The notes under the pieces are model-generated. The model was given only the letters and a program-made list of their open reading frames with translations, had not been told where the DNA came from and searched no databases. The position numbers were made by a program, and so were the translations under genes. A stretch of DNA of 64,000 nucleotides from an uncultured Clostridia bacterium (GTDB taxonomy: Bacteria; Bacillota_A; Clostridia; TANB77; CAG-508), in NCBI GenBank assembly GCA_944393405.1, contig CALYAC010000001.1, positions 127,200 to 191,199 on the forward strand, given 5' to 3'. Below are positions 1 through 9,275 of this stretch, piece after piece (within the stretch, counting starts at the first letter, position 1; every line of letters starts with the position of its first letter).

Positions 1-95
1 TCAATAGTATATACTGGTTTATGTTCTGTAACACTATAATCTATATTCATTTCTTTTAAGATATTATATATATCTTGTTTTTTTGTAGCTTTCAT
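1..95 (-). CDS. YbaK/EbsC-family prolyl-tRNA editing protein (N-terminal fragment)
   Basis: Only the first 31 codons are in the window; the gene runs off the left edge. The start MKATKKQDIYNILKEMN followed by a Y-x-V-T-E-H-K-P-V-Y-T segment matches the N-terminus of the YbaK/PrdX family, free-standing deacylases that hydrolyse mischarged alanyl- or cysteinyl-tRNA(Pro). A GGGAG ribosome binding site lies 8 bases before the ATG. The family call rests on this short stretch alone. Confidence 0.6.
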   Translation of the reverse strand, partial: MKATKKQDIYNILKEMNIDYSVTEHKPVYTI

Positions 96-117
96 ATGAT
101 CATCTCCCAAGCACATT

Positions 118-1281
118 TTATTTAATTAAACTTTCTGCTAATTTTTTCATTTCTTCTAAATTTTCATCTTTTATTCTTGATTTTATAGTAACCATAGGTT
201 CAACTATTTCAATATTTTTCATCTCTCCTAAAATAGTTTTTATAGTTCTACCTGCTGACGGTGCCCAAGATCCATTTTCTATTATACCTACTTTTCTATT
301 TTGATAATTTCTATCTTTTAAGTATTCTAATAAATGTAACATTGGAGGAAATACCCCTGCATTATAGCTAGATGCTACAAATATAACATGTGAATATTTG
401 AAAGAATTAGCCACAGCTTCAGACCAGTCGCATCTGTCTAAATCTTCTACCTTTGCTTCTATTCCCTTTTTCTCCAATATTTTTTTCATTTCGTTTGCTG
501 CATTTAGACTATTTCCATATATTGAAGCACATGGAATGTATACTCCTTCTTTTTCTGGTTTATATCCTCCCCATGTCATATATTTTTCTATATAATATGA
601 AATATTTTCACTTAATACAGGTCCGTGCAATGGACATATAGTTTCTATATCTAATGTAGAAGCTTTATTTAGAAGTGCTTGTACTTGCATACCAAATTTT
701 CCAACTATTCCAAAATAATATCTTCTAGCTTCGTCATCCCATTTATCATTCACATCTAGTGAACCAAATTTTCCAAAAGCGTCCGCTGCAAAAAGAATCT
801 TATCTGTATTGTCATATGTAACCATTACTTCAGGCCAATGAACCATTGGTGCCATAAAGAATTGTAATTTATGTCTTCCTGTTTCTAAAATGTCTCCATC
901 TTTTACTATTATTTTTCTTTCATCAATATTTTTTATATTAAAGAAGTTTGATAAAATATTAAAAGTAAATTGATTACCAACAATTTTCATATCTGGATAC
1001 TTTTCTGCAAGCTTACCAATATTAAATGCGTGATCTGGCTCCATATGAGAAACAATTAAATAATCAATTTTCTTTCCATCTAGTCCAGATTCTAATTTTT
1101 CTAACCATATATCTGTTACAGCTTCGTCAATAGTATCTAATAGTACAGTCTTTTCATCTTTTATTAAATATGAATTGTAACTCATACCATTTTTTAATTT
1201 ATATTGACCTTCAAATAAATTAATATTATTATCACTAGCTCCAATATTTAATATATCATCTTTTATATAATCTTGATTCAT
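118..1281 (-). CDS. Flavodiiron protein (FprA/A-type flavoprotein)
   Basis: 387 residues. An N-terminal metallo-beta-lactamase-like domain (about 1-245) is followed by a flavodoxin domain (about 250-387). The di-iron ligands are all visible: H79, E81, D83 (in SHMEPDH), H148, D167 and H219. The flavodoxin FMN loop is CASIYGNSLNAA. These cytoplasmic enzymes reduce O2 and/or NO to water or N2O and protect anaerobes from oxygen or nitrosative stress. There is no fused rubredoxin, so electrons must come from a separate partner. AGGAGG sits just upstream of the ATG. The gene follows a downstream YbaK-like gene by 22 bases, so the two may be cotranscribed. Confidence 0.93.
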   Translation of the reverse strand: MNQDYIKDDILNIGASDNNINLFEGQYKLKNGMSYNSYLIKDEKTVLLDTIDEAVTDIWLEKLESGLDGKKIDYLIVSHMEPDHAFNIGKLAEKYPDMKIVGNQFTFNILSNFFNIKNIDERKIIVKDGDILETGRHKLQFFMAPMVHWPEVMVTYDNTDKILFAADAFGKFGSLDVNDKWDDEARRYYFGIVGKFGMQVQALLNKASTLDIETICPLHGPVLSENISYYIEKYMTWGGYKPEKEGVYIPCASIYGNSLNAANEMKKILEKKGIEAKVEDLDRCDWSEAVANSFKYSHVIFVASSYNAGVFPPMLHLLEYLKDRNYQNRKVGIIENGSWAPSAGRTIKTILGEMKNIEIVEPMVTIKSRIKDENLEEMKKLAESLIK

Positions 1282-1331
1282 TAGCTTCCTCCTAAATCAT
1301 ATTTGTTATACTTTTAATTTCTTCTAAATCA

Positions 1332-1368
1332 TATCAAAAAACTAGTAATTTTTCAATTACTAGTTTTA
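1332..1368 (-). terminator. Intrinsic terminator of the ZIP gene
   Basis: A 13-bp perfect stem (AAAACTAGTAATT with its complement) with a 4-base loop, followed on the minus strand by a run of T. It lies directly after the stop of the ZIP transporter and before the flavodiiron gene, separating the two transcripts. Confidence 0.8.
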
Positions 1369-1385
1369 AATTTTATTAATATTAA

Positions 1386-2162
1386 TTATCCAAGTGCTAT
1401 ATCTAATATCATCATTAATACAAAACCTATGGCTAGTCCAATTGTTGATATATCTGAATGTTCCCCTTCTTGCGATTCTGGTATTAATTCTTCAGTAACA
1501 ACATAAATCATTGCACCTGCAGCAAATGCAAGAACATATGGTAATATTGGTGTAATGGCATTAGTAAATAATATTGTTAAAATAGCTGCAATTGGTTCAA
1601 CTATTCCTGATAACATTCCATATAAAAAAGATTTCGTCTTAGAAACTCCTTCTCCTTTTAATGGCATAGAAATAATTGCTCCTTCTGGAAAGTTCTGTAT
1701 TGCGATACCAATTGAAAGTGCGATAGCTCCCATAAGTGACATTTCTGGAGTATTAGATAGTACACCTGCAAAAACAACACCAATAGCCATTCCTTCTGGA
1801 ATATTGTGCAATGTTACAGATAAAACAAGCATAGTTGCATTTTTTAGCTTTGACTTAACACCTTCTGGTTTATTAGATCTCATATGTAGATGTGGTATAA
1901 TATGATCAAGCATCAAAAGAAATAATATTCCAAAAATGAATCCGATAGCTGCTGGAATCCATGCAATCTTTCCTTGAGATTCTGTCATATCAATTGAAGG
2001 AATAAGTAAAGACCATATTGACGCTGCTATCATAACTCCTGCTGCGAACCCAAGTAATAATTTTTCTAGCTTTCTATTTACTTCTTTTTTCATCAAGAAT
2101 ACCATTGCCGCTCCTAGTGATGTTCCTAAAAAAGGTATTAATAATCCTATGGCTGTATTCAA
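1386..2162 (-). CDS. ZIP-family divalent metal transporter (ZupT-like)
   Basis: 258 residues with about eight hydrophobic helices. The two signature helices are present: HNIPEGMAIGV (helix IV) and QNFPEGAIISMP (helix V), which form the metal site. A short His-rich cytoplasmic loop (DHIIPHLHMR) lies between helices III and IV, where ZIP proteins carry metal-binding loops. The second helix has Asn rather than His at the first position, as in ZupT-type proteins. Predicted to import Zn, Fe or Mn into the cytoplasm; the ion cannot be told from sequence. It is a single-gene unit with its own terminator. Confidence 0.9.
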   Translation of the reverse strand: MNTAIGLLIPFLGTSLGAAMVFLMKKEVNRKLEKLLLGFAAGVMIAASIWSLLIPSIDMTESQGKIAWIPAAIGFIFGILFLLMLDHIIPHLHMRSNKPEGVKSKLKNATMLVLSVTLHNIPEGMAIGVVFAGVLSNTPEMSLMGAIALSIGIAIQNFPEGAIISMPLKGEGVSKTKSFLYGMLSGIVEPIAAILTILFTNAITPILPYVLAFAAGAMIYVVTEELIPESQEGEHSDISTIGLAIGFVLMMILDIALG

Positions 2163-2236
2163 TTTTTATTTTTCCTCCTTCTTTATTTTTTTATATAAAT
2201 TAATAATTAATATTATATAATAATATGAAATTTGTT

Positions 2237-4180
2237 TCAAGTATTGTTTGCTTTATTTTCTAATTCTTTATTTAAATCTTCCCATTCTTCCATTTTAGTC
2301 ATGATATTATCGTCAATCTCTTGTTTTTCTTCTTCTAATTTTTTTAATTTTATATAGTCTGAACTTATAGATTCATTTTCCATTTCTTTATTAATATTTT
2401 CTTTCTTTTCTTCTAACTTATCTATCTCGCTTTCTATTTTTGTTATTTTATTTTTAATTCTATTAATTTCTTTATTCAAAAAATATGAATTCTGCATTTT
2501 TGCATGTGCATCTTTATCTCTCTTTTCTTTTTTATCATCTTTTCTTATTTCATTATCCAAATTATCAACATTTTCTTTTTTATTCATATATTCTTCATAT
2601 GTTCCATCAAAAAAAGTTACTTTATCTTTTTCAAATATTAGTAAAGAATCTGCTATCTTATTTACAAAATATCTGTCATGAGAAACAAAAATTAATGTTC
2701 CTGTATATTCTTTTAAAATATTTTCTAAACTTTCTTTTCCTATGATATCCATATGATTTGTTGGCTCATCTAATAATAATAAATTCGCACCTTTTTTAAA
2801 TATTTTACACAATTGAAGTCTTCCTTTTTCTCCTCCAGATAAAATATTTATTTTTTTAAATACATCTTCTCCAGAGAAAAGAAATGTACCAAGAAGAGTT
2901 CTAATTTGTGTTGTAGTAAGGCTTGGAAAAGTATTATACATTTCATCAAATACTGTTATATTTTCGTCATTAAAATCCATTTGTTGATCAAAGTACTCTT
3001 TTACTACATGATATCCATATTCAAAATCTCCACTAATTTTATCAATATTTCCATTTAAGGTTTTTAATAATGTAGATTTGCCTGTTCCATTTTCTCCTAT
3101 TATTCCTAGTTTTTGTCCTTTATATAAATTAAATGAAATATTACTTTGGGTAGATTTATTATTATATCCTATATTTAGGTCTTTTACAGATAAGACATTT
3201 TTTCCACTTTCTACTTTTATATTAAAGTTAACATGAAAAGATTTTAAATCATATTTATTCGGCTCATCAATAATCGTCATTTGTTCAATTTTTCTTAGTT
3301 TTGATAATGCCATTTTTGCTTTTGTAGGTTTGTATCTAAATCTATCCGCAATAGCCTGCAGTCTTTTAATCTCTGATTGTTGATATTCATAATCTTTTAA
3401 TTGTTTTTCATAATTAATTCTTTTTTGTTTTTCGAAGTCAGTATAATTTCCTTTATATTCTTTTATCTGTGCATATTCTATTTCATAAACTTTATTAACG
3501 ATTTTGTCTAAAAACATTCTATCATGAGAAACAATTACAACAGATTTTGGATAATTTTTTAAATAATTTTCCAACCATTCTATAGCCATAATATCTAAAT
3601 GATTCGTTGGTTCATCTAGTAATAAAATATCTGGTTTGCTAAGTATTAATTTCAAAAAAGCTATTTTAGTCCTTTGCCCTCCTGAAAATTCACTAATCTT
3701 CTTTTTCTTATCTGCTTCTGAAAATCCAAATTTTCTTATTGCTGTTTCATATTCTTTTTTATATGTATATCCACCTTCTATTTCAAATAATTCCATAGAT
3801 TTGGAATACTCTTTTATTGCTTCTTCACTACTATTCGTTTGTAGCTTATTAGTTAACATAGCTATTTTTTTCTCTAAATTAATAATATTACTATATACTT
3901 TTAATATCTCATCTAACATTGTTTTAGAGTCATCTTCGAAATCAATTTGTTTTAAATATCCTATACTTGGATTTCCTTGTTTATATATGTTAAATTTATT
4001 TTCTCCGATTCCTTCTTCTAACATAGAATTATTTATTAAAGATTTTAATAATGTAGTTTTTCCACTTCCATTTCTTCCTACTATTGCTATTTTTTCTTTA
4101 TCTTTAATCTCAAAATCAATTTCTTCTAATATTGTATCTGCACCAAATGATATTGCTCCATTTGTAATTCTGTAATTCAT
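2237..4180 (-). CDS. ABC-F family ribosome-associated ATPase
   Basis: Two ABC cassettes on one chain with no membrane segments: Walker A GRNGSGKTT and GENGTGKST, signatures FSGGQ and LSGGE, Walker B LLLDEPTNHLD and LLLDEPTNHMD. The interdomain linker is Lys/Arg-rich (about 245-300). The C-terminal 80 residues form a charged coiled coil, as in the YdiF/Uup branch. ABC-F proteins bind the ribosomal E site and relieve stalls; some give antibiotic resistance, but this subgroup is usually housekeeping. I start at the ATG at 4180, where GGTGA sits upstream; a TTG four codons earlier (4192) lacks a spaced ribosome binding site. In a genome with apparent codon-specific recoding, a stall-relief factor is worth noting. 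Confidence 0.9.
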   Translation of the reverse strand: MNYRITNGAISFGADTILEEIDFEIKDKEKIAIVGRNGSGKTTLLKSLINNSMLEEGIGENKFNIYKQGNPSIGYLKQIDFEDDSKTMLDEILKVYSNIINLEKKIAMLTNKLQTNSSEEAIKEYSKSMELFEIEGGYTYKKEYETAIRKFGFSEADKKKKISEFSGGQRTKIAFLKLILSKPDILLLDEPTNHLDIMAIEWLENYLKNYPKSVVIVSHDRMFLDKIVNKVYEIEYAQIKEYKGNYTDFEKQKRINYEKQLKDYEYQQSEIKRLQAIADRFRYKPTKAKMALSKLRKIEQMTIIDEPNKYDLKSFHVNFNIKVESGKNVLSVKDLNIGYNNKSTQSNISFNLYKGQKLGIIGENGTGKSTLLKTLNGNIDKISGDFEYGYHVVKEYFDQQMDFNDENITVFDEMYNTFPSLTTTQIRTLLGTFLFSGEDVFKKINILSGGEKGRLQLCKIFKKGANLLLLDEPTNHMDIIGKESLENILKEYTGTLIFVSHDRYFVNKIADSLLIFEKDKVTFFDGTYEEYMNKKENVDNLDNEIRKDDKKEKRDKDAHAKMQNSYFLNKEINRIKNKITKIESEIDKLEEKKENINKEMENESISSDYIKLKKLEEEKQEIDDNIMTKMEEWEDLNKELENKANNT

Positions 4181-4342
4181 TTTTTTCACCAATTTCTTTA
4201 TATAATTTTCCTATATAACTTAATTATATTATTCTATATTTCTATTTTTTCCATATAATATATTAACATACCACATAATATTATTCAATCATAATTATTT
4301 AAACCTATAAATTATTTTAACCATTATTACTTATATACGTAT

Positions 4343-4378
4343 TTATAAAAGAACAGCCACTTTAAAAGTGACTGTTTT
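4343..4378 (-). terminator. Intrinsic terminator of the flavodoxin-family gene, within a 316-base gap
   Basis: The stem AACAG-T-CACTT / AAGTG-G-CTGTT is fully paired only on the minus strand, where the middle position is a U-G wobble; on the plus strand it would be a C-A mismatch. A CTTTT tract follows. It ends the gene at 4497-5132. The rest of the gap 4181-4496 is A+T-rich, and I see no other gene or RNA in it. Confidence 0.75.
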
Positions 4379-4496
4379 AATAAAAGGGGATCTTGTGTAT
4401 GTTTACTAATTAAATAAAATAATTAGTAATTATATATATAACACCTTAAGTTTACTCTAAGTCAATGCTTTTCACTAAAAATTCACAATTTTTTTA

Positions 4497-5132
4497 CTAT
4501 CTAATAAAATTAGTGAAAATAGTTTTTTCTTGCTCTGGAGGTAAAACTCCTTTTTCCCTTCCCGCTTCAATGCATTTTAAATAATATGCCATATTTCTTG
4601 CAAGAATTCTCATTGCCTGCATTCCCTCTTCATCTTTCCTTACCTCTTCTGGTGTTTTTCCATGTACCATATTCCAATATCTTGATGATATAATTGGCAT
4701 TTGAGTAATACCAAAATATTTATTTAATTGATCATATGTAGCAGTTGTTCCTGCTCTACGTGCTGATATAACAGTTGCAGCTGGTTTAAATAAAAATATA
4801 TTGTTATTACCAGACTGAGATGCTGAGTAAAATACTCTATCCATAAAAGATGTAATAGCACCAGATGCACCTGCATAATGAACAGGTGAACCAAATATGA
4901 ATCCATCAGCATCTTTTGCTTTTCTTACAAATTCATTTACTACATCATCAAATACACATTTTCCTGTTTTAGCACATGTATTACATGCAATACATCCAGC
5001 AATAGGTTTAACTCCAACCCAAAATATTTCTGTATCTATATTTTGTTTATTTAATTCATTTTTAACTTCTTCTAAAGCTGTATAAACACATCCTTTTTCA
5101 TGTGGGCTTCCATTGACTAATATGACTTTCAT
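4497..5132 (-). CDS. Flavodoxin-family NAD(P)H-dependent FMN oxidoreductase with Cys cluster
   Basis: 211 residues with a flavodoxin-like fold. The N-terminal FMN phosphate loop is NGSPHEKG (8-15) and a second flavin contact is GSPVHYAG. A cysteine cluster C47-x2-C50-x2-C53-x5-C59 resembles the iron-sulfur flavoprotein (Isf) motif, so a bound 4Fe-4S cluster is plausible; many relatives of this type are simply annotated NADPH-dependent FMN reductase. It lies 61 bases downstream of the SDR gene and is probably cotranscribed with it. Substrate unknown. Confidence 0.8.
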   Translation of the reverse strand: MKVILVNGSPHEKGCVYTALEEVKNELNKQNIDTEIFWVGVKPIAGCIACNTCAKTGKCVFDDVVNEFVRKAKDADGFIFGSPVHYAGASGAITSFMDRVFYSASQSGNNNIFLFKPAATVISARRAGTTATYDQLNKYFGITQMPIISSRYWNMVHGKTPEEVRKDEEGMQAMRILARNMAYYLKCIEAGREKGVLPPEQEKTIFTNFIR

Positions 5133-5193
5133 ATATTTCTCCTTTCTATTAATCTATTGTATTTAATAAATTAGATTTTATTACAAACTTTTT

Positions 5194-6117
5194 CTACTTT
5201 TTATTTTCTTCTTTTCCTGGATTTAAAGCTTTTCCATTGGCTTGTTTTGCCATCATTTTCTTTGCTAGAGCACAAATCAAAGGATTAGTTGCACTAACTG
5301 CTTCAATGTTTTTCTTTATTCCTAATACTTTTAAACATGTATCTGTATAGTCAACAACCATATCTAAACCAGAAATAAATGATGCCATATCAGAATTTAA
5401 AAATACCATTGGACCGGCCATTTCTTCAGGCGTAGCAAGTCTTCCTGCAAGTCCTGCTTGTGCAATAAGATTTTCCTCACTACCAACCATATCTTGAAAT
5501 TCTTGTTTCATTCCTGTATTTGTTGAACCTGGCAATACATTATTCACTCTTATTCCTAATTTTGCAAATTCAACAGATTGTTCACACGCAAATTGTGAAG
5601 TACATCTTTTTGAATACATATATGCAAAAGTTGCAGGAGCTGAATTTGCTATTTTTCTTGTAATATCTTGTACTTCTTCCCATGTTTTTGCATGTACGAC
5701 TTTATTTTGTTCTTTCTTAAATCTCTTCCACTCAAGACCTGCAGTTGAAGTACAATAAACTATAGAACCTCCTTTACTCATTCTGTTTTTTAGGTAAAAT
5801 AAAGTAATGTACATATTGGCTGTATAATTGCAGTCAAATGTTGTTCTATAATCTGTCTTTGCCCCTGATAATCCAGCTACTCCAAAGAAAGAATCTATAT
5901 GTTCTGGAATTTCTTTAAAAGCTTCATCTATTTCTTCTTTTTTTGCTAAATTACATTTTATAAATTTCGTAATACCTTCTACTTTACATTCATTTAAATC
6001 TATTGCATATACTCTTGCCCCTAAATCAACTAACATTCTTGCTGTAGCTTCTCCCATTCCGCTTGAAGCACCAGTAACTACACATATCTTTTCATTATAT
6101 CCAAAATAATCTTTCAT
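5194..6117 (-). CDS. Short-chain dehydrogenase/reductase (hydroxysteroid or coniferyl-alcohol dehydrogenase type)
   Basis: 307 residues, Rossmann fold. The cofactor motif TGASSGMGEA is at 15-24. The catalytic set is S124 and Y166-x3-K170. Between the Ser and the Tyr there is an insertion of about 40 residues, as in the 3-alpha-hydroxysteroid/coniferyl-alcohol dehydrogenase branch of SDRs rather than the compact FabG type. An Asp at the end of the second strand (AIDLNE, 38-43) favours NAD over NADP. The true substrate cannot be read from sequence; bile-acid or other hydroxy compounds are possible in a gut organism. Transcribed with the downstream flavoprotein. Confidence 0.85.
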   Translation of the reverse strand: MKDYFGYNEKICVVTGASSGMGEATARMLVDLGARVYAIDLNECKVEGITKFIKCNLAKKEEIDEAFKEIPEHIDSFFGVAGLSGAKTDYRTTFDCNYTANMYITLFYLKNRMSKGGSIVYCTSTAGLEWKRFKKEQNKVVHAKTWEEVQDITRKIANSAPATFAYMYSKRCTSQFACEQSVEFAKLGIRVNNVLPGSTNTGMKQEFQDMVGSEENLIAQAGLAGRLATPEEMAGPMVFLNSDMASFISGLDMVVDYTDTCLKVLGIKKNIEAVSATNPLICALAKKMMAKQANGKALNPGKEENKK

Positions 6118-6165
6118 TTGTTTTCCTCCTTATATTTTATCTTTTAAAATTTAAATATTTAGCTT

Positions 6166-6498
6166 TTATTCATTATTTCTATTATATACATACTGACCTA
6201 ATGCACATCCGATTATAGCTCCAACAAAATACACAATAATATATTTATATTCTGTTAAATTATAAAAAATCAGCATGGTAGGTATAAACATTATTGCAAT
6301 TGTAATAGGTATTAAAAACTTAAATCCAACTTTATTACCAAATATTACTCCGCATCCGATAGAATATATAACATTTATAACCCATAAATCAATTAGAAAT
6401 GTATAATTTTCAGTTTCTGGGAATATGGTATTAATTATAGGTATAATATTATATACTATTAATGAAATAATTGCTATTTTTAATAAATTTTTTCCCAT
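6166..6498 (-). CDS. Small integral membrane protein of unknown function
   Basis: 110 residues with four predicted membrane helices (about 7-22, 35-55, 60-78, 83-104) and a short polar C-terminus. The start has a good GAGGGTGG ribosome binding site. I recognise no family motif. It lies 48 bases upstream of the SDR gene on the same strand, so cotranscription is possible. Confidence 0.6.
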   Translation of the reverse strand: MGKNLLKIAIISLIVYNIIPIINTIFPETENYTFLIDLWVINVIYSIGCGVIFGNKVGFKFLIPITIAIMFIPTMLIFYNLTEYKYIIVYFVGAIIGCALGQYVYNRNNE

Positions 6499-6584
6499 TA
6501 AACCACCCTCAATTAATTAAATTTTTATATTATTACTATATCACATAATATATCACAATATATCACAAAATTATAATTTTTTAT

Positions 6585-6627
6585 ATAAAAATATCCAAAT
6601 TATGAAAATTTAATTTGGATATTTTAT
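6585..6627 (-). terminator. Intrinsic terminator of the metal-efflux operon
   Basis: A 14-bp stem (AAAATATCCAAATT and its complement) with a 10-base loop, followed on the minus strand by T residues. It lies 40 bases after the P-type ATPase stop. Its flanks are A/T-rich on both sides, so it could act in both directions. Confidence 0.75.
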
Positions 6628-6666
6628 TAGATATTTTAAGTTTAATTTATAATTTCATTTTTTATC

Positions 6667-8511
6667 TTATTTATTCTTTACTCTTAAAGCTCTTAAAGAA
6701 TTTAATATAGCTAATATAGATACACCTACATCTGCAAAAACAGCTCCCCACATTGTTGAAATTCCTACTGCTGTTAGTAAAAGTACTATTACTTTTACCG
6801 CTATCGCAAATATAATATTTTCTTTTACTATTCTCATTGTCTTTTTAGATAGTTTAATAGCTTTTACTATTTTTGATGGTTCATCTGTCATAATAACAAT
6901 ATCAGCAGCTTCTATACTGCTATCTGCACCTATTCCTCCCATTGCAATTCCTATATCTGATAAAGCTAAAACTGGTGCATCATTTATTCCATCTCCTACA
7001 AAAGTTAATTTTCCTTTTTCTGATTTTTCTTGTAATAACTCTTGTAATTTTTCTACTTTTCCATCTGGTAATAATTCTGTGTATATTTTATCTATACCTA
7101 ACTTTTTACCAACATCTTCACCAACTTCTTTTTTATCCCCTGTAAGCATAACTGTTTGTTTAATATTATTTTTCTTTAATTCAGTAATTGCTGTTTTAGA
7201 ATCTTCTTTTATTGTATCTGCGATTATTATATATCCTACATATTTTCCTTCTATTGCAACATATAAAATAGTTCCGATATCACTGCATTTTGTAAAAGAA
7301 ATTTTATATTCATTCATTAATTTTTCATTTCCGATTAATACATCTCTGTTATTAATTTTCGCCGAAATTCCAAGTCCAGATAGTTCTTGCGTCTTTATTA
7401 TTTCTTTTTCATCAATAGTTCTTCCATAAGCTTTTTTAATAGATTTTGAAATAGGATGGTTTGAGTAATATTCACTATATGCCGCTATTTTAAGTAATTC
7501 ATTTTTTGATATTCCAACAGCATTTACCTTTTGTACTTCAAATACACCTTTAGTTAATGTACCTGTTTTATCAAATACAACTGTTTCAACATTTGACAAA
7601 GCTTCTAGATAATTACTTCCTTTTATTAAAATTCCAATTTTAGAAGCCCCTCCAATTCCACCAAAAAATCCTAAAGGAATTGATATTACTAATGCACAAG
7701 GACAAGATACCACTAAAAATGATAATGCTCTATATATCCAATCATTGTAGCTCTGACCTTTTATAAAAAGTGGTGGTATAATTGCTAATATTACTGCAAT
7801 AATTACTACAACAGGTGTATAATATTTGGCAAATTTTGTTATAAAATTTTCTGATTTTGATTTTTTACTACTTGCATTTTCAACTAAATCTAATATTTTA
7901 CTTACTGTAGACTCTCCAAACTCTTTTGTTACTTTTATTTTTATAACTCCATTTTGATTAATACATCCACTTAAAATCTCATCGCCTTCATATACCTCTT
8001 TTGGCATGCTCTCACCTGTTAATGCTTTAGTATCTAATGTTGTTTTACCTTCCACAATAACACCATCTAATGGTATCTTTTCTCCAGGCTTTATAATTAT
8101 TGTTTCCCCAATCTTTACTTCATCTGGATTTACTTTTTCTACTTTTCCATCTCTATATACATTTGCATAATCTGGTCTTATATCCATAAGACTTGCTATT
8201 GATCTTCTTGATCTATCAACTGCATAACTTTGGAAAAGTTCTCCTACTTGATAAAATAACATAACTGCTACAGCTTCTGGAAGTTCTCCTATTATAACTG
8301 CACCAATAGTCGCTACAGTCATAAGAAAGTTTTCATCAAATACTTTTCCTCTAAAAATATTTCTAACAGCCTTGAAAACAATATCCATTCCAACTATAAT
8401 ATAACTTAATATAAATATTACTGTATTAATCCATTCATTGTTAAACTTAATAGTTAATGCTAGTACAAGCAATATAAAAGCAATTATTATTTTTATTCCT
8501 CTTTTTTTCAT
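6667..8511 (-). CDS. cadA: P1B-type heavy-metal efflux ATPase (CadA/ZntA type)
   Basis: About 614 residues. It carries the transmembrane metal motif CPC (about 270-272), the phosphorylation site DKTGT (D about 314), the actuator TGES, the HP motif in SNHPIS and the hinge GDGINDAP. These are diagnostic of Cd/Zn/Pb-exporting P1B ATPases of the plasma membrane. The usual N-terminal HMA domain is absent; a separate 73-residue HMA protein is encoded immediately upstream. I start at the ATG at 8511, since GAGAGG abuts an earlier ATG (8520) with no spacing but is 9 bases from this one. Controlled by the CadC-like repressor of the same operon. Confidence 0.9.
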   Translation of the reverse strand: MKKRGIKIIIAFILLVLALTIKFNNEWINTVIFILSYIIVGMDIVFKAVRNIFRGKVFDENFLMTVATIGAVIIGELPEAVAVMLFYQVGELFQSYAVDRSRRSIASLMDIRPDYANVYRDGKVEKVNPDEVKIGETIIIKPGEKIPLDGVIVEGKTTLDTKALTGESMPKEVYEGDEILSGCINQNGVIKIKVTKEFGESTVSKILDLVENASSKKSKSENFITKFAKYYTPVVVIIAVILAIIPPLFIKGQSYNDWIYRALSFLVVSCPCALVISIPLGFFGGIGGASKIGILIKGSNYLEALSNVETVVFDKTGTLTKGVFEVQKVNAVGISKNELLKIAAYSEYYSNHPISKSIKKAYGRTIDEKEIIKTQELSGLGISAKINNRDVLIGNEKLMNEYKISFTKCSDIGTILYVAIEGKYVGYIIIADTIKEDSKTAITELKKNNIKQTVMLTGDKKEVGEDVGKKLGIDKIYTELLPDGKVEKLQELLQEKSEKGKLTFVGDGINDAPVLALSDIGIAMGGIGADSSIEAADIVIMTDEPSKIVKAIKLSKKTMRIVKENIIFAIAVKVIVLLLTAVGISTMWGAVFADVGVSILAILNSLRALRVKNK

Positions 8512-8525
8512 TAATTTCATCCTCT

Positions 8526-8747
8526 CTATAGTTCTTCAATATCAACATCTGGCTCTTCTCTTTTAATTTGTTTTTTTACTTTTTTCATTATTTCTTTTTC
8601 GTTATTTTCGTCAAATTCTATAACTAATCTCTCTGTCATAAAACTTACAGAAGCAGTATTAATACCATCAATCTTTTGTATTGCATTTTCTAAATTTACA
8701 GCACAATTTGCACAATCCAATCCTCTAATTTTCAAAACTTTTTTCAT
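8526..8747 (-). CDS. Free-standing heavy-metal-associated (HMA) domain protein
   Basis: 73 residues forming a single HMA ferredoxin-like domain, with the metal-binding loop GLDC12-A-N-C15. It probably hands Cd, Zn or Pb to the adjacent P-type ATPase, which lacks its own N-terminal HMA domain. It sits between the repressor and the ATPase, 14 bases from the ATPase start. The acidic C-terminus (EEPDVDIEEL) may add a weak metal site. Confidence 0.88.
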   Translation of the reverse strand: MKKVLKIRGLDCANCAVNLENAIQKIDGINTASVSFMTERLVIEFDENNEKEIMKKVKKQIKREEPDVDIEEL

Positions 8748-8791
8748 AATTCTTTCCTCCTGATAAAAGATTTTTTAATATTATTAATTAT

Positions 8792-9154
8792 CTATTTTCT
8801 GTGATTTATATGTTCTAATCCTAATTCAAATAATTTTTGAACATGATCGTCATCTAACATATAATATACTTCTTTGCCATCTTTTCTACATTTAACAATC
8901 CCTGACCTTCTTAATGTTCCTAATTGATGTGAAATAGATGACTTACTCATACTTAATACATTTGCAATATCGCATACACACATTTCATTTTGATCTAGTG
9001 CATATAATATTTTCGCTCTTGTCGTATCACCCAATATCTTAAAGAACTCTGCAAGACTACTAAAAGTATATCCATCCGGCATACTTTTTAGTGTTTTATT
9101 AACAACATCTTCATGTATAATATTGCAGTCACATACAAATTCATTTTTTGACAT
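8792..9154 (-). CDS. cadC: ArsR/SmtB-family metal-responsive repressor (CadC-like)
   Basis: 120 residues, winged helix. The recognition helix is in SMSKSSISHQLGTLRRSG. Cysteines in an N-terminal CDC motif and in MCVCD match the alpha3N thiolate site of CadC (Cd/Pb/Bi). The last helix has D-x-H-x10-H-x2-H, the exact spacing of the alpha5 zinc site of SmtB/CzrA. Both sites therefore appear intact, as in plasmid-type CadC. It is the first gene of the operon, with an operator-like inverted repeat inside its promoter. Confidence 0.9.
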   Translation of the reverse strand: MSKNEFVCDCNIIHEDVVNKTLKSMPDGYTFSSLAEFFKILGDTTRAKILYALDQNEMCVCDIANVLSMSKSSISHQLGTLRRSGIVKCRKDGKEVYYMLDDDHVQKLFELGLEHINHRK

Positions 9155-9208
9155 TATCTTTCTCCTTTCAATTGTAACTATAATTAATTATCTTTTCAAC
9201 TTTCTTAT

Positions 9209-9238
9209 ATTATAGTTGAATATTTGTTCAATTGTCAA
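9209..9238 (-). promoter_or_regulatory. Promoter with overlapping CadC-type operator
   Basis: On the minus strand TTGACA (9233-9238), an 18-base spacer and TATAAT (9209-9214) form a near-consensus promoter. The spacer holds an inverted repeat, TTGAA-6-TTCAA (9216-9231), like the TTCAAATA-type half-sites bound by CadC. Repressor bound here would block RNA polymerase directly. The transcript would start about 50 bases before cadC. Confidence 0.8.
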
Positions 9239-9275
9239 TATGTTTATGAAACTTTTTTCATATTTTTCAAAAAAG

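Noticed and set aside
3636..4175. 179-codon plus-strand open frame
   Set aside because: Antisense shadow of the ABC-F gene; no ribosome binding site and low-complexity translation.
4190..4192. TTG start for the ABC-F gene
   Set aside because: The ATG at 4180 has a better placed GGTGA; similar reasoning moved the starts of the CadA, NatB-like, RuvB, MurB, LCP, CpsC, Wzy-like, DUF6625 and first Thg1-like genes.
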